Positions 1 through 6,411 of a DNA stretch of 9,672 nucleotides are shown here, one piece after another. Below the pieces are notes generated by a model, which searched no databases, was not told the origin of the DNA, and saw only the letters and a program-made list of their open reading frames with translations. This DNA comes from Desulfosporosinus sp. (GTDB lineage Bacteria; Bacillota; Desulfitobacteriia; Desulfitobacteriales; Desulfitobacteriaceae), in the NCBI GenBank assembly GCA_016278585.1, contig JADQBO010000025.1, positions 1 through 9,672 of the forward strand, written 5' to 3'. How positions within the stretch are numbered: the first letter of the stretch is position 1; each line of letters begins with the position of its first letter. The position numbers were made by a program, and so were the translations under genes.

Positions 1-584
1 GCCTGAATGGTCGGTTGAGTATAACCCGCCTGAGCTTGTGCCAAACCAGCTTGTGCTACATTTACACTTGCTTGAGCACTTTCATACTGGGCCTTTAATG
101 TATCGATTTTCGTTTGCTGTGCATCCACAACCTGTTTGCTAATGGCGCCACTCTCATAGAGTTTTTGATGATTGACAAGGATCTCTTCTTCGAATTTAAT
201 ATTCGGTTCTAGTGCGGCCATATTGGCCTTCGTCTGACTTACAACCTTCTCGAGACGACGGATTTCTTCAGCCCTCGCTCCCCCTAAAAGGTCGTCGAGT
301 TTTGCTTGGGCCTGATCCTGTTGGCTCTTCGCGATTTCCAAGGAAATCTTAGCCTGCCTGTCATCTAATTTGGCAATGATGTCCCCTGCTTTAATAACTT
401 GACCTTCACTCACTAATAACTCAACGATTCTTCCACCGAACTCTGGTTGAACTGGAATTTCGGTTCCTTCAATCGTACCAGAATACACGTTTGAGTTAGC
501 GGCACGGTTTAAATACCGATCTCCGAAGATAGATAGGGTTATAAAAATAAGAACGAGAACTACGACCACCGCTTTTTTTCTCAT
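1..584 (-). CDS. HlyD/YbhG-type efflux membrane fusion protein (5' part only; C-terminus outside window)
   Basis: Partial gene: 194 codons are visible from ATG at 584 and the frame is open to the left edge. An AGGAGG site (592-597) lies 7 nt upstream of the ATG. Residues 1-4 are basic (MRKK), followed by one hydrophobic segment (about 5-20), giving an inner-membrane anchor. Residues about 35-75 form the first biotinyl-lipoyl-like half (SGTIEGTEIPVQPEFGGRI, then SEGQVIKAGDIIAKLDD). From about 78 there is a long Ala/Gln/Glu-rich coiled-coil hairpin (IAKSQQDQAQAKLDDLLGGA). This order is typical of HlyD/EmrA/YbhG adaptors, which link an inner-membrane pump to export. The co-oriented upstream tetR gene (72 bp gap) recalls the E. 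coli cecR-ybhG arrangement, so ABC-2 ATPase and permease genes may follow off-window; that is inference. An adaptor for an MFS pump is the alternative. Confidence 0.88.
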   Translation of the reverse strand, partial: MRKKAVVVVLVLIFITLSIFGDRYLNRAANSNVYSGTIEGTEIPVQPEFGGRIVELLVSEGQVIKAGDIIAKLDDRQAKISLEIAKSQQDQAQAKLDDLLGGARAEEIRRLEKVVSQTKANMAALEPNIKFEEEILVNHQKLYESGAISKQVVDAQQTKIDTLKAQYESAQASVNVAQAGLAQAQAGYTQPTIQ

Positions 585-656
585 ACCTTTTCCTCCTTCT
601 CCTTGAAAGGCTATTAGTTTCTTAATTCTTACAGTTTTCTTTTAAGCTCTTACGGC

Positions 657-1286
657 TTACTCAGCGAGTAGCCCCCGAAAAAAAAGTTCAAGCATGTGAT
701 CAGCAGCTTCTTCCAACGTTTCTTCCTGAGATAATCCTCCGAAGACATGATTGAATATTCCGTAAAACATAACCATGCCCATAAAGCCTCGCATCGTAGG
801 TATAAATGGTAGGGGTTTAAAAACCCCCTGTTCGACACCCTTTTCGAACCAAGGCTTGACGATAACGATACCCTGCTCTAGAATTCCTTTAAATAAAGCC
901 TCTCTAACTTCACTGTGGTACTGGGCTTCCGCAAACATAAAGCGAACAAGACCGTCATTCTCTTTGATTAGCTCCAAGCGATTCCTCAAAAAACATCGGA
1001 AAAATTCCACTGGGGTATCTTCTTTGTGTTCTTTGTCTAAATAAATAATTCCATCTAAGATCTTTGGTTTCAGTACCTCCACGAGTAATTCCTTTTTGGT
1101 TGCAAAATGACGGAAAATAGTCCCTTCAGCGACACTCGCAGCACGAGCAATTTCAGCCGTGGTAGAACCACTATAGCCTTTTTGTGTAAAAACTTTGAGG
1201 GCTGCTTCAAGAATATCCAAGCGTCGCTCTTCCGTCGATTTCTTTCTAGCTGTTTCTGATTGTTTAGTTTTGCGATTTGTCTTCAT
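657..1286 (-). CDS. TetR/AcrR-family transcriptional repressor
   Basis: A 209-aa protein, normal length for TetR. The N-terminal DNA-binding domain is clear: RRLDILEAALKVFTQKGYSG (21-40), then the helix-turn-helix TTAEIARAASVAEGTIFRHF (42-61) and KKELL. The remaining roughly 140 residues are an all-helical ligand/dimerisation domain too divergent to name an effector. An in-frame ATG exists at 1313, but the ATG at 1286 is preferred because GGAGGG (1291-1296) lies 4 nt before it and no Shine-Dalgarno site precedes the upstream codons. The gene sits 72 bp ahead of the membrane fusion protein gene on the same strand and probably represses it and itself. Two palindromes lie between its promoter and start. 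By organisation it resembles CecR (YbiH) of E. coli, but orthology cannot be shown here. Confidence 0.9.
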   Translation of the reverse strand: MKTNRKTKQSETARKKSTEERRLDILEAALKVFTQKGYSGSTTAEIARAASVAEGTIFRHFATKKELLVEVLKPKILDGIIYLDKEHKEDTPVEFFRCFLRNRLELIKENDGLVRFMFAEAQYHSEVREALFKGILEQGIVIVKPWFEKGVEQGVFKPLPFIPTMRGFMGMVMFYGIFNHVFGGLSQEETLEEAADHMLELFFRGLLAE

Positions 1287-1310
1287 TAAACCCTCCATAT
1301 GAATAATGAT

Positions 1311-1327
1311 CACTATAATCTATAGTG
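1311..1327. promoter_or_regulatory. Perfect 17-bp inverted repeat, candidate TetR operator (proximal)
   Basis: CACTATA-atc-TATAGTG: 7-bp arms without mismatch around a 3-nt centre. It lies in the tetR 5' leader, 24 bp before the start codon and downstream of the predicted promoter. TetR-family dimers usually bind such short palindromes, so repression by roadblock or occlusion is plausible. The arms are AT-rich, so coincidence is possible. Confidence 0.5.
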
Positions 1328-1331
1328 TACA

Positions 1332-1347
1332 TGAGTGATTACTCACT
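1332..1347. promoter_or_regulatory. Candidate TetR operator (distal), overlapping tetR transcription start
   Basis: TGAGTGATTACTCACT contains two overlapping dyads: TGAGT-gatt-ACTCA (1332-1345) and AGTGA-ttac-TCACT (1334-1347). It starts just downstream of the predicted tetR -10 box, so it should cover the transcription start. That is the usual position for autorepression. The two dyads in this region are only 4 bp apart, so two dimers could bind next to each other. Confidence 0.5.
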
Positions 1348-1350
1348 TGC

Positions 1351-1378
1351 ATATTATCATAATCAAAAATCTTGTCAA
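1351..1378 (-). promoter_or_regulatory. Predicted sigma-A promoter of tetR-efflux operon
   Basis: On the minus strand, a perfect TTGACA -35 (1373-1378) and TAATAT -10 (1351-1356) are separated by 16 bp. Alternative -10 registers exist in the same AT-rich stretch. The start site would fall near 1344, inside the distal palindrome. Confidence 0.55.
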
Positions 1379-1526
1379 TCTAAAATTATCCTCTGACGTT
1401 CTTTCGTCTATGTTTGTCGGCCTCATAGCATCTGATCTCATTGGCTGTATGTCTCTCGTCCGAAGTCTCGCTGTTCAATTTCTTTACCAAAAGCCTACAT
1501 GAGGGAGATTGCCCATTTTTAATAAT
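1379..1526. other. Divergent intergenic region without recognised gene
   Basis: Together with its flanks this belongs to the 348-bp gap between tetR and marR. The flanks hold the tetR promoter and operators (left) and the marR palindrome and promoter (right). In this central part I see no convincing ORF with a ribosome binding site, no RNA gene, no strong hairpin and no repeat. Confidence 0.5.
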
Positions 1527-1545
1527 CCTTAATTGACTATTAAGG
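1527..1545. promoter_or_regulatory. 19-bp perfect palindrome upstream of marR, candidate operator
   Basis: CCTTAAT-tgact-ATTAAGG has 7-bp perfect arms and a 5-nt centre. Its inner and right part (TTGACTATTAAGGT, 1533-1546) recurs as TTGACCGGTAAGGT at 1583-1596, exactly 50 bp downstream and overlapping the marR -35 box. MarR dimers typically bind 16-20 bp palindromes near their own promoter, so this is a reasonable MarR site. The assignment is inference. Confidence 0.5.
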
Positions 1546-1582
1546 TAGCCATGTTTAACTTTATAAATAAGGGGTAAACTAG

Positions 1583-1611
1583 TTGACCGGTAAGGTTATT
1601 CCTTGTATACT
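1583..1611 (+). promoter_or_regulatory. Predicted sigma-A promoter of marR-MFS operon
   Basis: TTGACC (1583-1588), a 17-bp spacer and TATACT (1606-1611) closely match the sigma-70/sigma-A consensus at optimal spacing. The predicted start is near 1618, leaving a leader of roughly 45 nt. The spacer contains AAGG-ttatt-CCTT (1592-1604), half-sites like those of the upstream palindrome, so a bound repressor would block polymerase. Confidence 0.65.
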
Positions 1612-1661
1612 CATACAGTAAATCTTTAGAATCTAAACTATATAGATACTAAAACTAAAAA

Positions 1662-2156
1662 ATGGAGGACTATTATCTGGACAGATATAAAGACTCTTTA
1701 CTCAACACTATGAAGCAACAATTCGATAATTTCTTTTACAATATGAAACATATATCCCAACACTCGCGATTACAGGGCACACTGACGGAAGGTCCCTCCT
1801 TTTTGTTACATATTTTATGGCTTAATGGACCCTCAAAAATATCAGATATAGCTCAAAAGCTAGGCATTACAAACGGCGCAGTGACCCAGATGGCCGATAA
1901 ACTCGTTGAGGTAGAATTAATATCTAGGGAGCGTTCGAAGGAAGACCGCCGTGTTGTTTGGCTAGCCCTGACCGCAAAGGGTAAAGAAATAGTAGCTGAG
2001 ATCCAGGACAATCGGTTTGAGTTTGTGCGTTCCCAATTAAGTCAGCTGCCTGAGGTAGATCTAGAAAAGGCAATAGAAGTCTTTGAAAAATTCAATTCTA
2101 TTCTTAGCGTCATTAAAGATAAGGAGAAAAGAAATGACCATAGTCGAAAAATATAG
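1662..2156 (+). CDS. MarR-family winged-helix transcriptional regulator
   Basis: 164 aa, a typical MarR length. The wHTH spans about residues 42-105: LTEGPSFLLHILWLNGPSKI, then ISDIAQKLGITNGAVTQMADKLVEVELI and the wing RERSKEDRRVVWLALTAKG with its characteristic D-R-R. N- and C-terminal helices (about 10-35 and 108-150) would form the dimer. The 3' end overlaps the MFS exporter gene by 23 bp in another frame, so the two are co-translated and this protein most likely represses the exporter until a toxic ligand releases it. The start is unusual. The ATG has no Shine-Dalgarno site upstream, and a strong one (GGAGG, 1664-1668) lies inside the first codons, 8 nt before an in-frame CTG at 1677. Initiation there would shorten the protein by five residues. 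Confidence 0.9.
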   Translation: MEDYYLDRYKDSLLNTMKQQFDNFFYNMKHISQHSRLQGTLTEGPSFLLHILWLNGPSKISDIAQKLGITNGAVTQMADKLVEVELISRERSKEDRRVVWLALTAKGKEIVAEIQDNRFEFVRSQLSQLPEVDLEKAIEVFEKFNSILSVIKDKEKRNDHSRKI

Positions 2157-3672
2157 GACAAAAATTATTGTAACAGGCCTAATAATGGGTTTATTACTTT
2201 CATCCCTTGATCAAACTATTACAGCAACAGCTATGCCTACTATTATCAGCAATCTAGGAGGTCTCTCCCTATATAGCTGGGTTTTCTCGATCTATATGCT
2301 TACAGCCACTGCTTCTATCCCTATTTTTGGGAAAATGGCAGACCTCTACGGCAGAAAACGGATTTATCTGGTTGGCATGGGCTTATTCATCCTTGGCTCA
2401 GCCCTCTGCGGAATGGCAGCCAGTATGATGCAACTTATTATCTTTCGTGGTATTCAAGGGATTGGAGCCGGTGCTTTAATGCCTTTAGCTATGACAATCA
2501 TCGGAGATCTCTTTCCGCCTGAAAAGCGTGGGAAAATGCAAGGGATCATTGGTGCTGTTTTTGGTATCTCCAGTATCGCTGGTCCAGCGATTGGCGGTTT
2601 CATCACCGAACAACTTGACTGGCACTGGGTGTTCTTTGTCAATCTTCCCTTTGGCATTTTAGCTGCCGCTATTCTAGCTACTTCTCTTAAGGATGTCAAA
2701 AGTAAACATAAACCTTCAATCGACTGGCTTGGTGCTTTAACCCTCACTTTGGCAATTATCTCTATTCTTTTAGTCACTGTGCTTGGGGGAGATGGAAAAA
2801 CTCCTGGAACTTACCCTTGGAGCTCGCTACCGATCATAGGTCTGATTTCTCTAAGCGTAATCCTCCTCGGCTTATTTATCTATATTGAAACTCAGAGCAA
2901 GGAGCCCATAATGCCGCTCAGTTTGTTCAAACATCGTACAATTGCTGTTTCTGCCGCGGTGGGTTTTTTTTCCGGCATCGGCATGTTTGGTGCCATAACT
3001 TATATCCCTTTGTTTGCACAGGGAGTCATTGGAGTTTCACCTTCCCAGGCTGGATATATCTTGACCCCAATGATGCTCGCGATGGTTGTCTCTAGTACAA
3101 TAGGAGGTTTCTATGTAACCAAGTTACCTTTCCGCAGTGTAATGATCTTTTCCATGAGCCTACTATCGGTTGGAATGCTGCTCATGTCGCGTATGTCTAC
3201 ATCTACGGATAGCTTAACCATTTCCTTCTATATGGTCATCTTGGGAACCGGGATGGGCCCTCTTATGCCGCTACTCACTGTTTCTGTTCAGAATGCCGTA
3301 GGTTTCTCTGCTCGAGGAGTCGCAACATCCTCCATCCAATTCTTCCGCTCCATTGGCGGTGCTTTAGGCGTTAGTATCCTGGGAGCAGCCATGGCCAATA
3401 AGATGGCTGCCGGGTTAAATACCTTGGCTGGAAGTTTAGAAGCTATCCCACTTGAACAAATTCAACAATTCAGTAACGCTCAATCTCTACTCCGACCAGA
3501 AGTAAGATCTCTAATGCCACACCAGATTCTTGAAGGAGTCACGCAAGTACTTGCTCAATCAATTAGCTCTGTATTTATTATCGGTCTGGTATTTATTCTT
3601 ATTGGTTCTACCGCCATCTTCTTTATCGGGGATAGTAGGGTACTCCCTCCCAGGACAAGTGACAGAACTTAA
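2134..3672 (+). CDS. MFS multidrug exporter, DHA2 (EmrB/QacA) family, 14 TM
   Basis: A 512-aa polytopic membrane protein, the usual size for 14-TM drug:H+ antiporters. Family motifs in order: LDQTITATAMP (25-35, the D1 motif of TM1), motif A GKMADLYGRKR (66-76) in the TM2-3 loop, RGIQGIGAGALMP around 105-117 (motif B region, TM4), the antiporter motif C GISSIAGPAIGG (144-155) in TM5, and LDWHWVFFVNLP (161-172). Hydrophobic segments continue to the C-terminus. The frame is open back to 2083, but the ATG at 2134 is chosen because AAGGAG (2121-2126) lies 7 nt upstream; the longer form would bury the start deep in marR. The 23-bp overlap with marR indicates translational coupling. It would expel lipophilic or cationic toxins using proton motive force; its substrate cannot be predicted. 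Confidence 0.93.
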   Translation: MTIVEKYRTKIIVTGLIMGLLLSSLDQTITATAMPTIISNLGGLSLYSWVFSIYMLTATASIPIFGKMADLYGRKRIYLVGMGLFILGSALCGMAASMMQLIIFRGIQGIGAGALMPLAMTIIGDLFPPEKRGKMQGIIGAVFGISSIAGPAIGGFITEQLDWHWVFFVNLPFGILAAAILATSLKDVKSKHKPSIDWLGALTLTLAIISILLVTVLGGDGKTPGTYPWSSLPIIGLISLSVILLGLFIYIETQSKEPIMPLSLFKHRTIAVSAAVGFFSGIGMFGAITYIPLFAQGVIGVSPSQAGYILTPMMLAMVVSSTIGGFYVTKLPFRSVMIFSMSLLSVGMLLMSRMSTSTDSLTISFYMVILGTGMGPLMPLLTVSVQNAVGFSARGVATSSIQFFRSIGGALGVSILGAAMANKMAAGLNTLAGSLEAIPLEQIQQFSNAQSLLRPEVRSLMPHQILEGVTQVLAQSISSVFIIGLVFILIGSTAIFFIGDSRVLPPRTSDRT

Positions 3673-3775
3673 TCCAAATAAACATCCGAAGGGGTAATTA
3701 TATTAAATCCATACTATATCCACAATGAATAATCACATAAACTGCACTTGGGTTACACTTGTTTAAGGAGACGAT

Positions 3776-4636
3776 ATGATGGGGAAAATACTGGTCACGG
3801 GAGCAACAGGGAATGTCGGCAGGTATGTCTGCAGTGCGCTATTGGACATGGGAGAAACTGTCCTGGCAGGGCTAGTGAACATGTCTGCCTCGAAAATTAC
3901 TCAAGTAGACAGTCGTGCCGAGTGTGTTTTGTTTGATTTTGAAAATCAAGCAACTTTCTGTTCAGCCCTTCAGGATGTTAACGCAGTGTTCCTTATGAGA
4001 CCACCACACCTAGGTAAACCCGAAGAACTCAAACCATTCATAACTGCCATGAAAGAAGCAAATATCCACCTTGTGTCTTTTCTTTCTCTAATGGGGGTGG
4101 AGAAGAACCCCGTCCCCCCTCACCACAAAATCGAGAAATATATCGAGGAGGCAGGCATCCCCTACGCCCATATTCGTCCAGGTTTCTTCATGCAGAACCT
4201 TACCGGCCCCCATCTTCCTGAAATACGGGATAAGAACGAACTATACATCCCAGCGGGAAAAAGCAAGTGCAGCTTTATTGATGCCAAGGATATCGGATAC
4301 GCTGCAGCAGTCCTCTTAAGTAATCCTGATCAGTATAAAAACACTTCTCACACTATAACTGGCTCTGAATCACTTGATTACTACGAGGTAGCTGAAATTC
4401 TAACCAAGGTGTTGGGGAGAAAAATCACGTACCGAAAACCTTCAATTTATGCTTACAGGAAACACATGATAGAAGTCCGTGGGCTAGACAAGGGTTATGT
4501 CAACGTCACAGTAATGCTTTATCTGATGACCCGGCTTGGAACTGCTAAAAGGATAACGGAGGACTATGAAAAACTGACGGGTAAAAAACCAAGAACATTT
4601 GATACCTTTGCCAAAGAAAATGCCTCGCTTTTTTAA
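3776..4636 (+). CDS. NmrA-like / atypical SDR NAD(P)-binding oxidoreductase
   Basis: 286 aa. The N-terminus is a Rossmann fold with the dinucleotide-binding motif GATGNVG (9-15) after strand KILVTG. RPGFFMQN (134-141) is the conserved segment of NmrA/YtfG-like atypical SDRs, and HHKIEKYIEEAGIPY (116-130) occupies the position of the classical Tyr-x-x-x-Lys, which is absent. Members include NAD(P)H:quinone oxidoreductases and redox-sensing regulators, so activity is not certain. AAGGAG (3765-3770) lies 5 nt from this ATG and 8 nt from the next codon, also ATG (3779), so the start may be one residue later. It follows the MFS gene by 103 bp with no clear terminator between, so it may be the third gene of the marR operon and reduce a compound that the pump exports; that link is inference. 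Confidence 0.85.
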   Translation: MMGKILVTGATGNVGRYVCSALLDMGETVLAGLVNMSASKITQVDSRAECVLFDFENQATFCSALQDVNAVFLMRPPHLGKPEELKPFITAMKEANIHLVSFLSLMGVEKNPVPPHHKIEKYIEEAGIPYAHIRPGFFMQNLTGPHLPEIRDKNELYIPAGKSKCSFIDAKDIGYAAAVLLSNPDQYKNTSHTITGSESLDYYEVAEILTKVLGRKITYRKPSIYAYRKHMIEVRGLDKGYVNVTVMLYLMTRLGTAKRITEDYEKLTGKKPRTFDTFAKENASLF

Positions 4637-4652
4637 GTTAGTTAAGCCAACA

Positions 4653-4683
4653 TATACCAGAGTTATAGAGACATTTTGGTATA
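4653..4683. repeat. Inverted repeat between convergent genes, weak terminator candidate
   Basis: TATACCA (4653-4659) and TGGTATA (4677-4683) are perfect 7-bp arms around a 17-nt loop in the 56-bp gap between the convergent oxidoreductase and pucR genes. The position suits a bidirectional terminator, but the stem is AT-rich, the loop long and there is no T-run after either arm. Confidence 0.3.
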
Positions 4684-4692
4684 GTTCGGTTC

Positions 4693-6201
4693 CTATTGAT
4701 TTAGGAAAGTTTCAATTCTAAAGGAATCCGCGAGAGAATACACGACATTAATATTATTGAGGTCTAAACTTATAAGCTGATTGATACGACTAATTCTATA
4801 AATCAAGGTATTTCTATGTACAAATAATGCCTCTGCTGTTGAGCGGAGGTTATTTTTATGCTCTAAATAAGTGCGTAACGTAATGTATAGTTCTGTATTG
4901 TTCTGCTTGTCATACTCGCGAAGAACTGCTAAAGCGGGGTGGCAGTAATGCTCTAAAGGCGTCTTTCCTGTATAGTTGTAGAGCAAGTCAAAGTATTGGA
5001 AATCGCTATAGTCAAAAACTTGGTTAGCCCTACCAAAGCGTTGGGCTTGTTTTATAGATGCCACCGCTTGATTAAAATGTCGTTTAAATTCTGTTATATT
5101 CAAAAAAGTCCAGCTTACTCCTATGCTTACATCTTCGTATTGAGCCAGCTCAGTGAGCCCTTGCGTCTGTTCCTCGGAAATCGAGGGCACTAAAATCCCA
5201 ATATAACTCTTATGTTGGAAAGAATGCCCATCGGGGAAAATGCGCTCCAACTCCATGCTAAATGTATGCTTGAGGTAACGGTTTTCCAGGCGGCTTACAA
5301 AACGGGCTACTACTACCGACATTTTTTCTGGAAAATCAACCTTTAACATGGCTATTTGTTCTAAGGTATTGGTGATTTCCTCCTCATTCAACAAGCTACA
5401 AAGAAGGGTACTATAAAACGATCCGTAGGCTCCTTCAAAGGTAGTATCTCGATTAAAGACGTCGAAAAGTAATCTGCCAACAAGGGGAAGCAGACGAAGA
5501 TAGCTACGTCTAGTAGAAGTATGGTGTTCAATCATGACTAAAGCACCGACAACATGACTTTCTTGAGTAATGCGGGTTACTAGCTTCGGTTGTAGATCAC
5601 CAGGCAATGTAATAACCTGGGTTTCGCTCCCTTGTTTGCTCCACTCCTTCATCTGCTTATTAGAACGGACCATCTGCACAAAGTCATAGGAGCAATACCC
5701 TCTTTCTACGTTCTGAGCCCAGAGAGGATCAACAATTTCGTACGTTGTTGAATGTGCCAGTACCTTCTGGCTAGAGTCAACAAGAATCAAGGCATTTCCA
5801 AGTAGTTTAGCCGCGGTATCTATAACGCAGCCTATACTTTTTCCTCTCAAGGCCATTTGTGCTAAGGTAAAAAATAGGCCATCTGCTCGCAAATCTTCAA
5901 ATATTAAGTCTTTTGCCGTATTGAATACGTTATACAAGTCTTCATTACGAATGTGGGTATAATTACTACCTTCAGGTAATGAAAGAGGTTTATCCCCGGA
6001 AAGAAGCATTATGGGTAGATCTGGTGGAGTTTTTAGCTGCGCAAAGTTTCCAACATACACCACGTGTTCTTTCCAGTGATGTTCGTTGCTATCCAGTAGC
6101 CGAATATCCTTGATGGCTGGAGAATTATTGCTAGTTAACTCTGCCAAGAGTTGATACTTTTCTTGTAGTGCTGCGATCAGCTCCAGATAACGCATACTCA
6201 C
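4693..6201 (-). CDS. PucR-family transcriptional regulator
   Basis: 502 aa. The C-terminal PucR-type helix-turn-helix is clear: ELYITLRTYLEHKNNLRSTA (437-456) and the signature VHRNTLIYRISRI (461-473). The middle (about 290-400) fits the GGDEF-like region found ahead of this HTH. The N-terminal part (about 110-250: AAKLLGNALILVDSSQKVLA and VITLPGDLQPKLVTRIT, then VVGALVMIE) has a GAF-like pattern and is the likely ligand sensor. I see no classical purine-catabolism (PUR) domain. The start is GTG at 6201, 5 nt after AAGGAGG (6207-6213); an ATG two codons later (6195) has 11-nt spacing and is less likely. It diverges from the alcohol dehydrogenase operon over 210 bp, the usual place for a local activator, so it probably senses an alcohol, aldehyde or related metabolite. 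Confidence 0.9.
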   Translation of the reverse strand: MSMRYLELIAALQEKYQLLAELTSNNSPAIKDIRLLDSNEHHWKEHVVYVGNFAQLKTPPDLPIMLLSGDKPLSLPEGSNYTHIRNEDLYNVFNTAKDLIFEDLRADGLFFTLAQMALRGKSIGCVIDTAAKLLGNALILVDSSQKVLAHSTTYEIVDPLWAQNVERGYCSYDFVQMVRSNKQMKEWSKQGSETQVITLPGDLQPKLVTRITQESHVVGALVMIEHHTSTRRSYLRLLPLVGRLLFDVFNRDTTFEGAYGSFYSTLLCSLLNEEEITNTLEQIAMLKVDFPEKMSVVVARFVSRLENRYLKHTFSMELERIFPDGHSFQHKSYIGILVPSISEEQTQGLTELAQYEDVSIGVSWTFLNITEFKRHFNQAVASIKQAQRFGRANQVFDYSDFQYFDLLYNYTGKTPLEHYCHPALAVLREYDKQNNTELYITLRTYLEHKNNLRSTAEALFVHRNTLIYRISRINQLISLDLNNINVVYSLADSFRIETFLNQ

Positions 6202-6233
6202 CCTCGCCTCCTTCCTTATAGTTATAATTATAT

Positions 6234-6263
6234 ATCATAATTCAGTACAATGATGTAGCGCAA
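6234..6263 (-). promoter_or_regulatory. Possible pucR promoter (weak)
   Basis: On the minus strand, TTGCGC (6258-6263) and TATGAT (6234-6239) are 18 bp apart, giving a 33-nt leader before GTG. The region is very AT-rich, so other registers are possible. Confidence 0.25.
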
Positions 6264-6274
6264 TTTAGAATAGT

Positions 6275-6296
6275 GCAAAACATACAAATATTTTGC
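6275..6296. promoter_or_regulatory. Inverted repeat in pucR-adh gap, candidate regulator site
   Basis: GCAAAA (6275-6280) and TTTTGC (6291-6296) are perfect 6-bp arms with a 10-nt spacer. The site is upstream of both divergent genes, where an activator such as PucR could act on either. No consensus supports this; it is positional inference. Confidence 0.35.
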
Positions 6297-6336
6297 TTTA
6301 TTTCGTATAGGTAGTACATATGCCTAATAAAAACGC

Positions 6337-6362
6337 AATGATATTATAAGTTTAATATGATT
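6337..6362. promoter_or_regulatory. 26-bp imperfect inverted repeat at the adh promoter, with -10-like TATGAT
   Basis: Arms AATGATATTA (6337-6346) and TAATATGATT (6353-6362) match at 9 of 10 positions around a 6-nt centre. The right arm contains TATGAT (6356-6361), a good -10 box. The hexamer 17 bp upstream (6333-6338, ACGCAA) is a poor -35. A good -10 with a poor -35 would suit an activator-dependent promoter, and a palindrome over the -10 would suit a repressor; the sequence does not decide between them. Confidence 0.35.
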
Positions 6363-6411
6363 TGTTGGGACATTTTATCAATGTGCTAAAAAGGAAGGAG
6401 TAGGTAGATAA

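Noticed and set aside
775..1044. Plus-strand open frame of 89 codons inside tetR
   Set aside because: It is antisense to a clear TetR gene, lacks a ribosome binding site and has no recognisable domain.
1503..1520. GGG...CCC hairpin followed by a T-run, resembling a terminator
   Set aside because: Only a 3-bp stem is possible, and no gene ends nearby on the plus strand.
2083..2133. Upstream extension of the MFS gene by 17 codons
   Set aside because: No ribosome binding site precedes that ATG, and the extra residues overlap marR and do not resemble an MFS N-terminus; the internal ATG at 2134 has a strong site.
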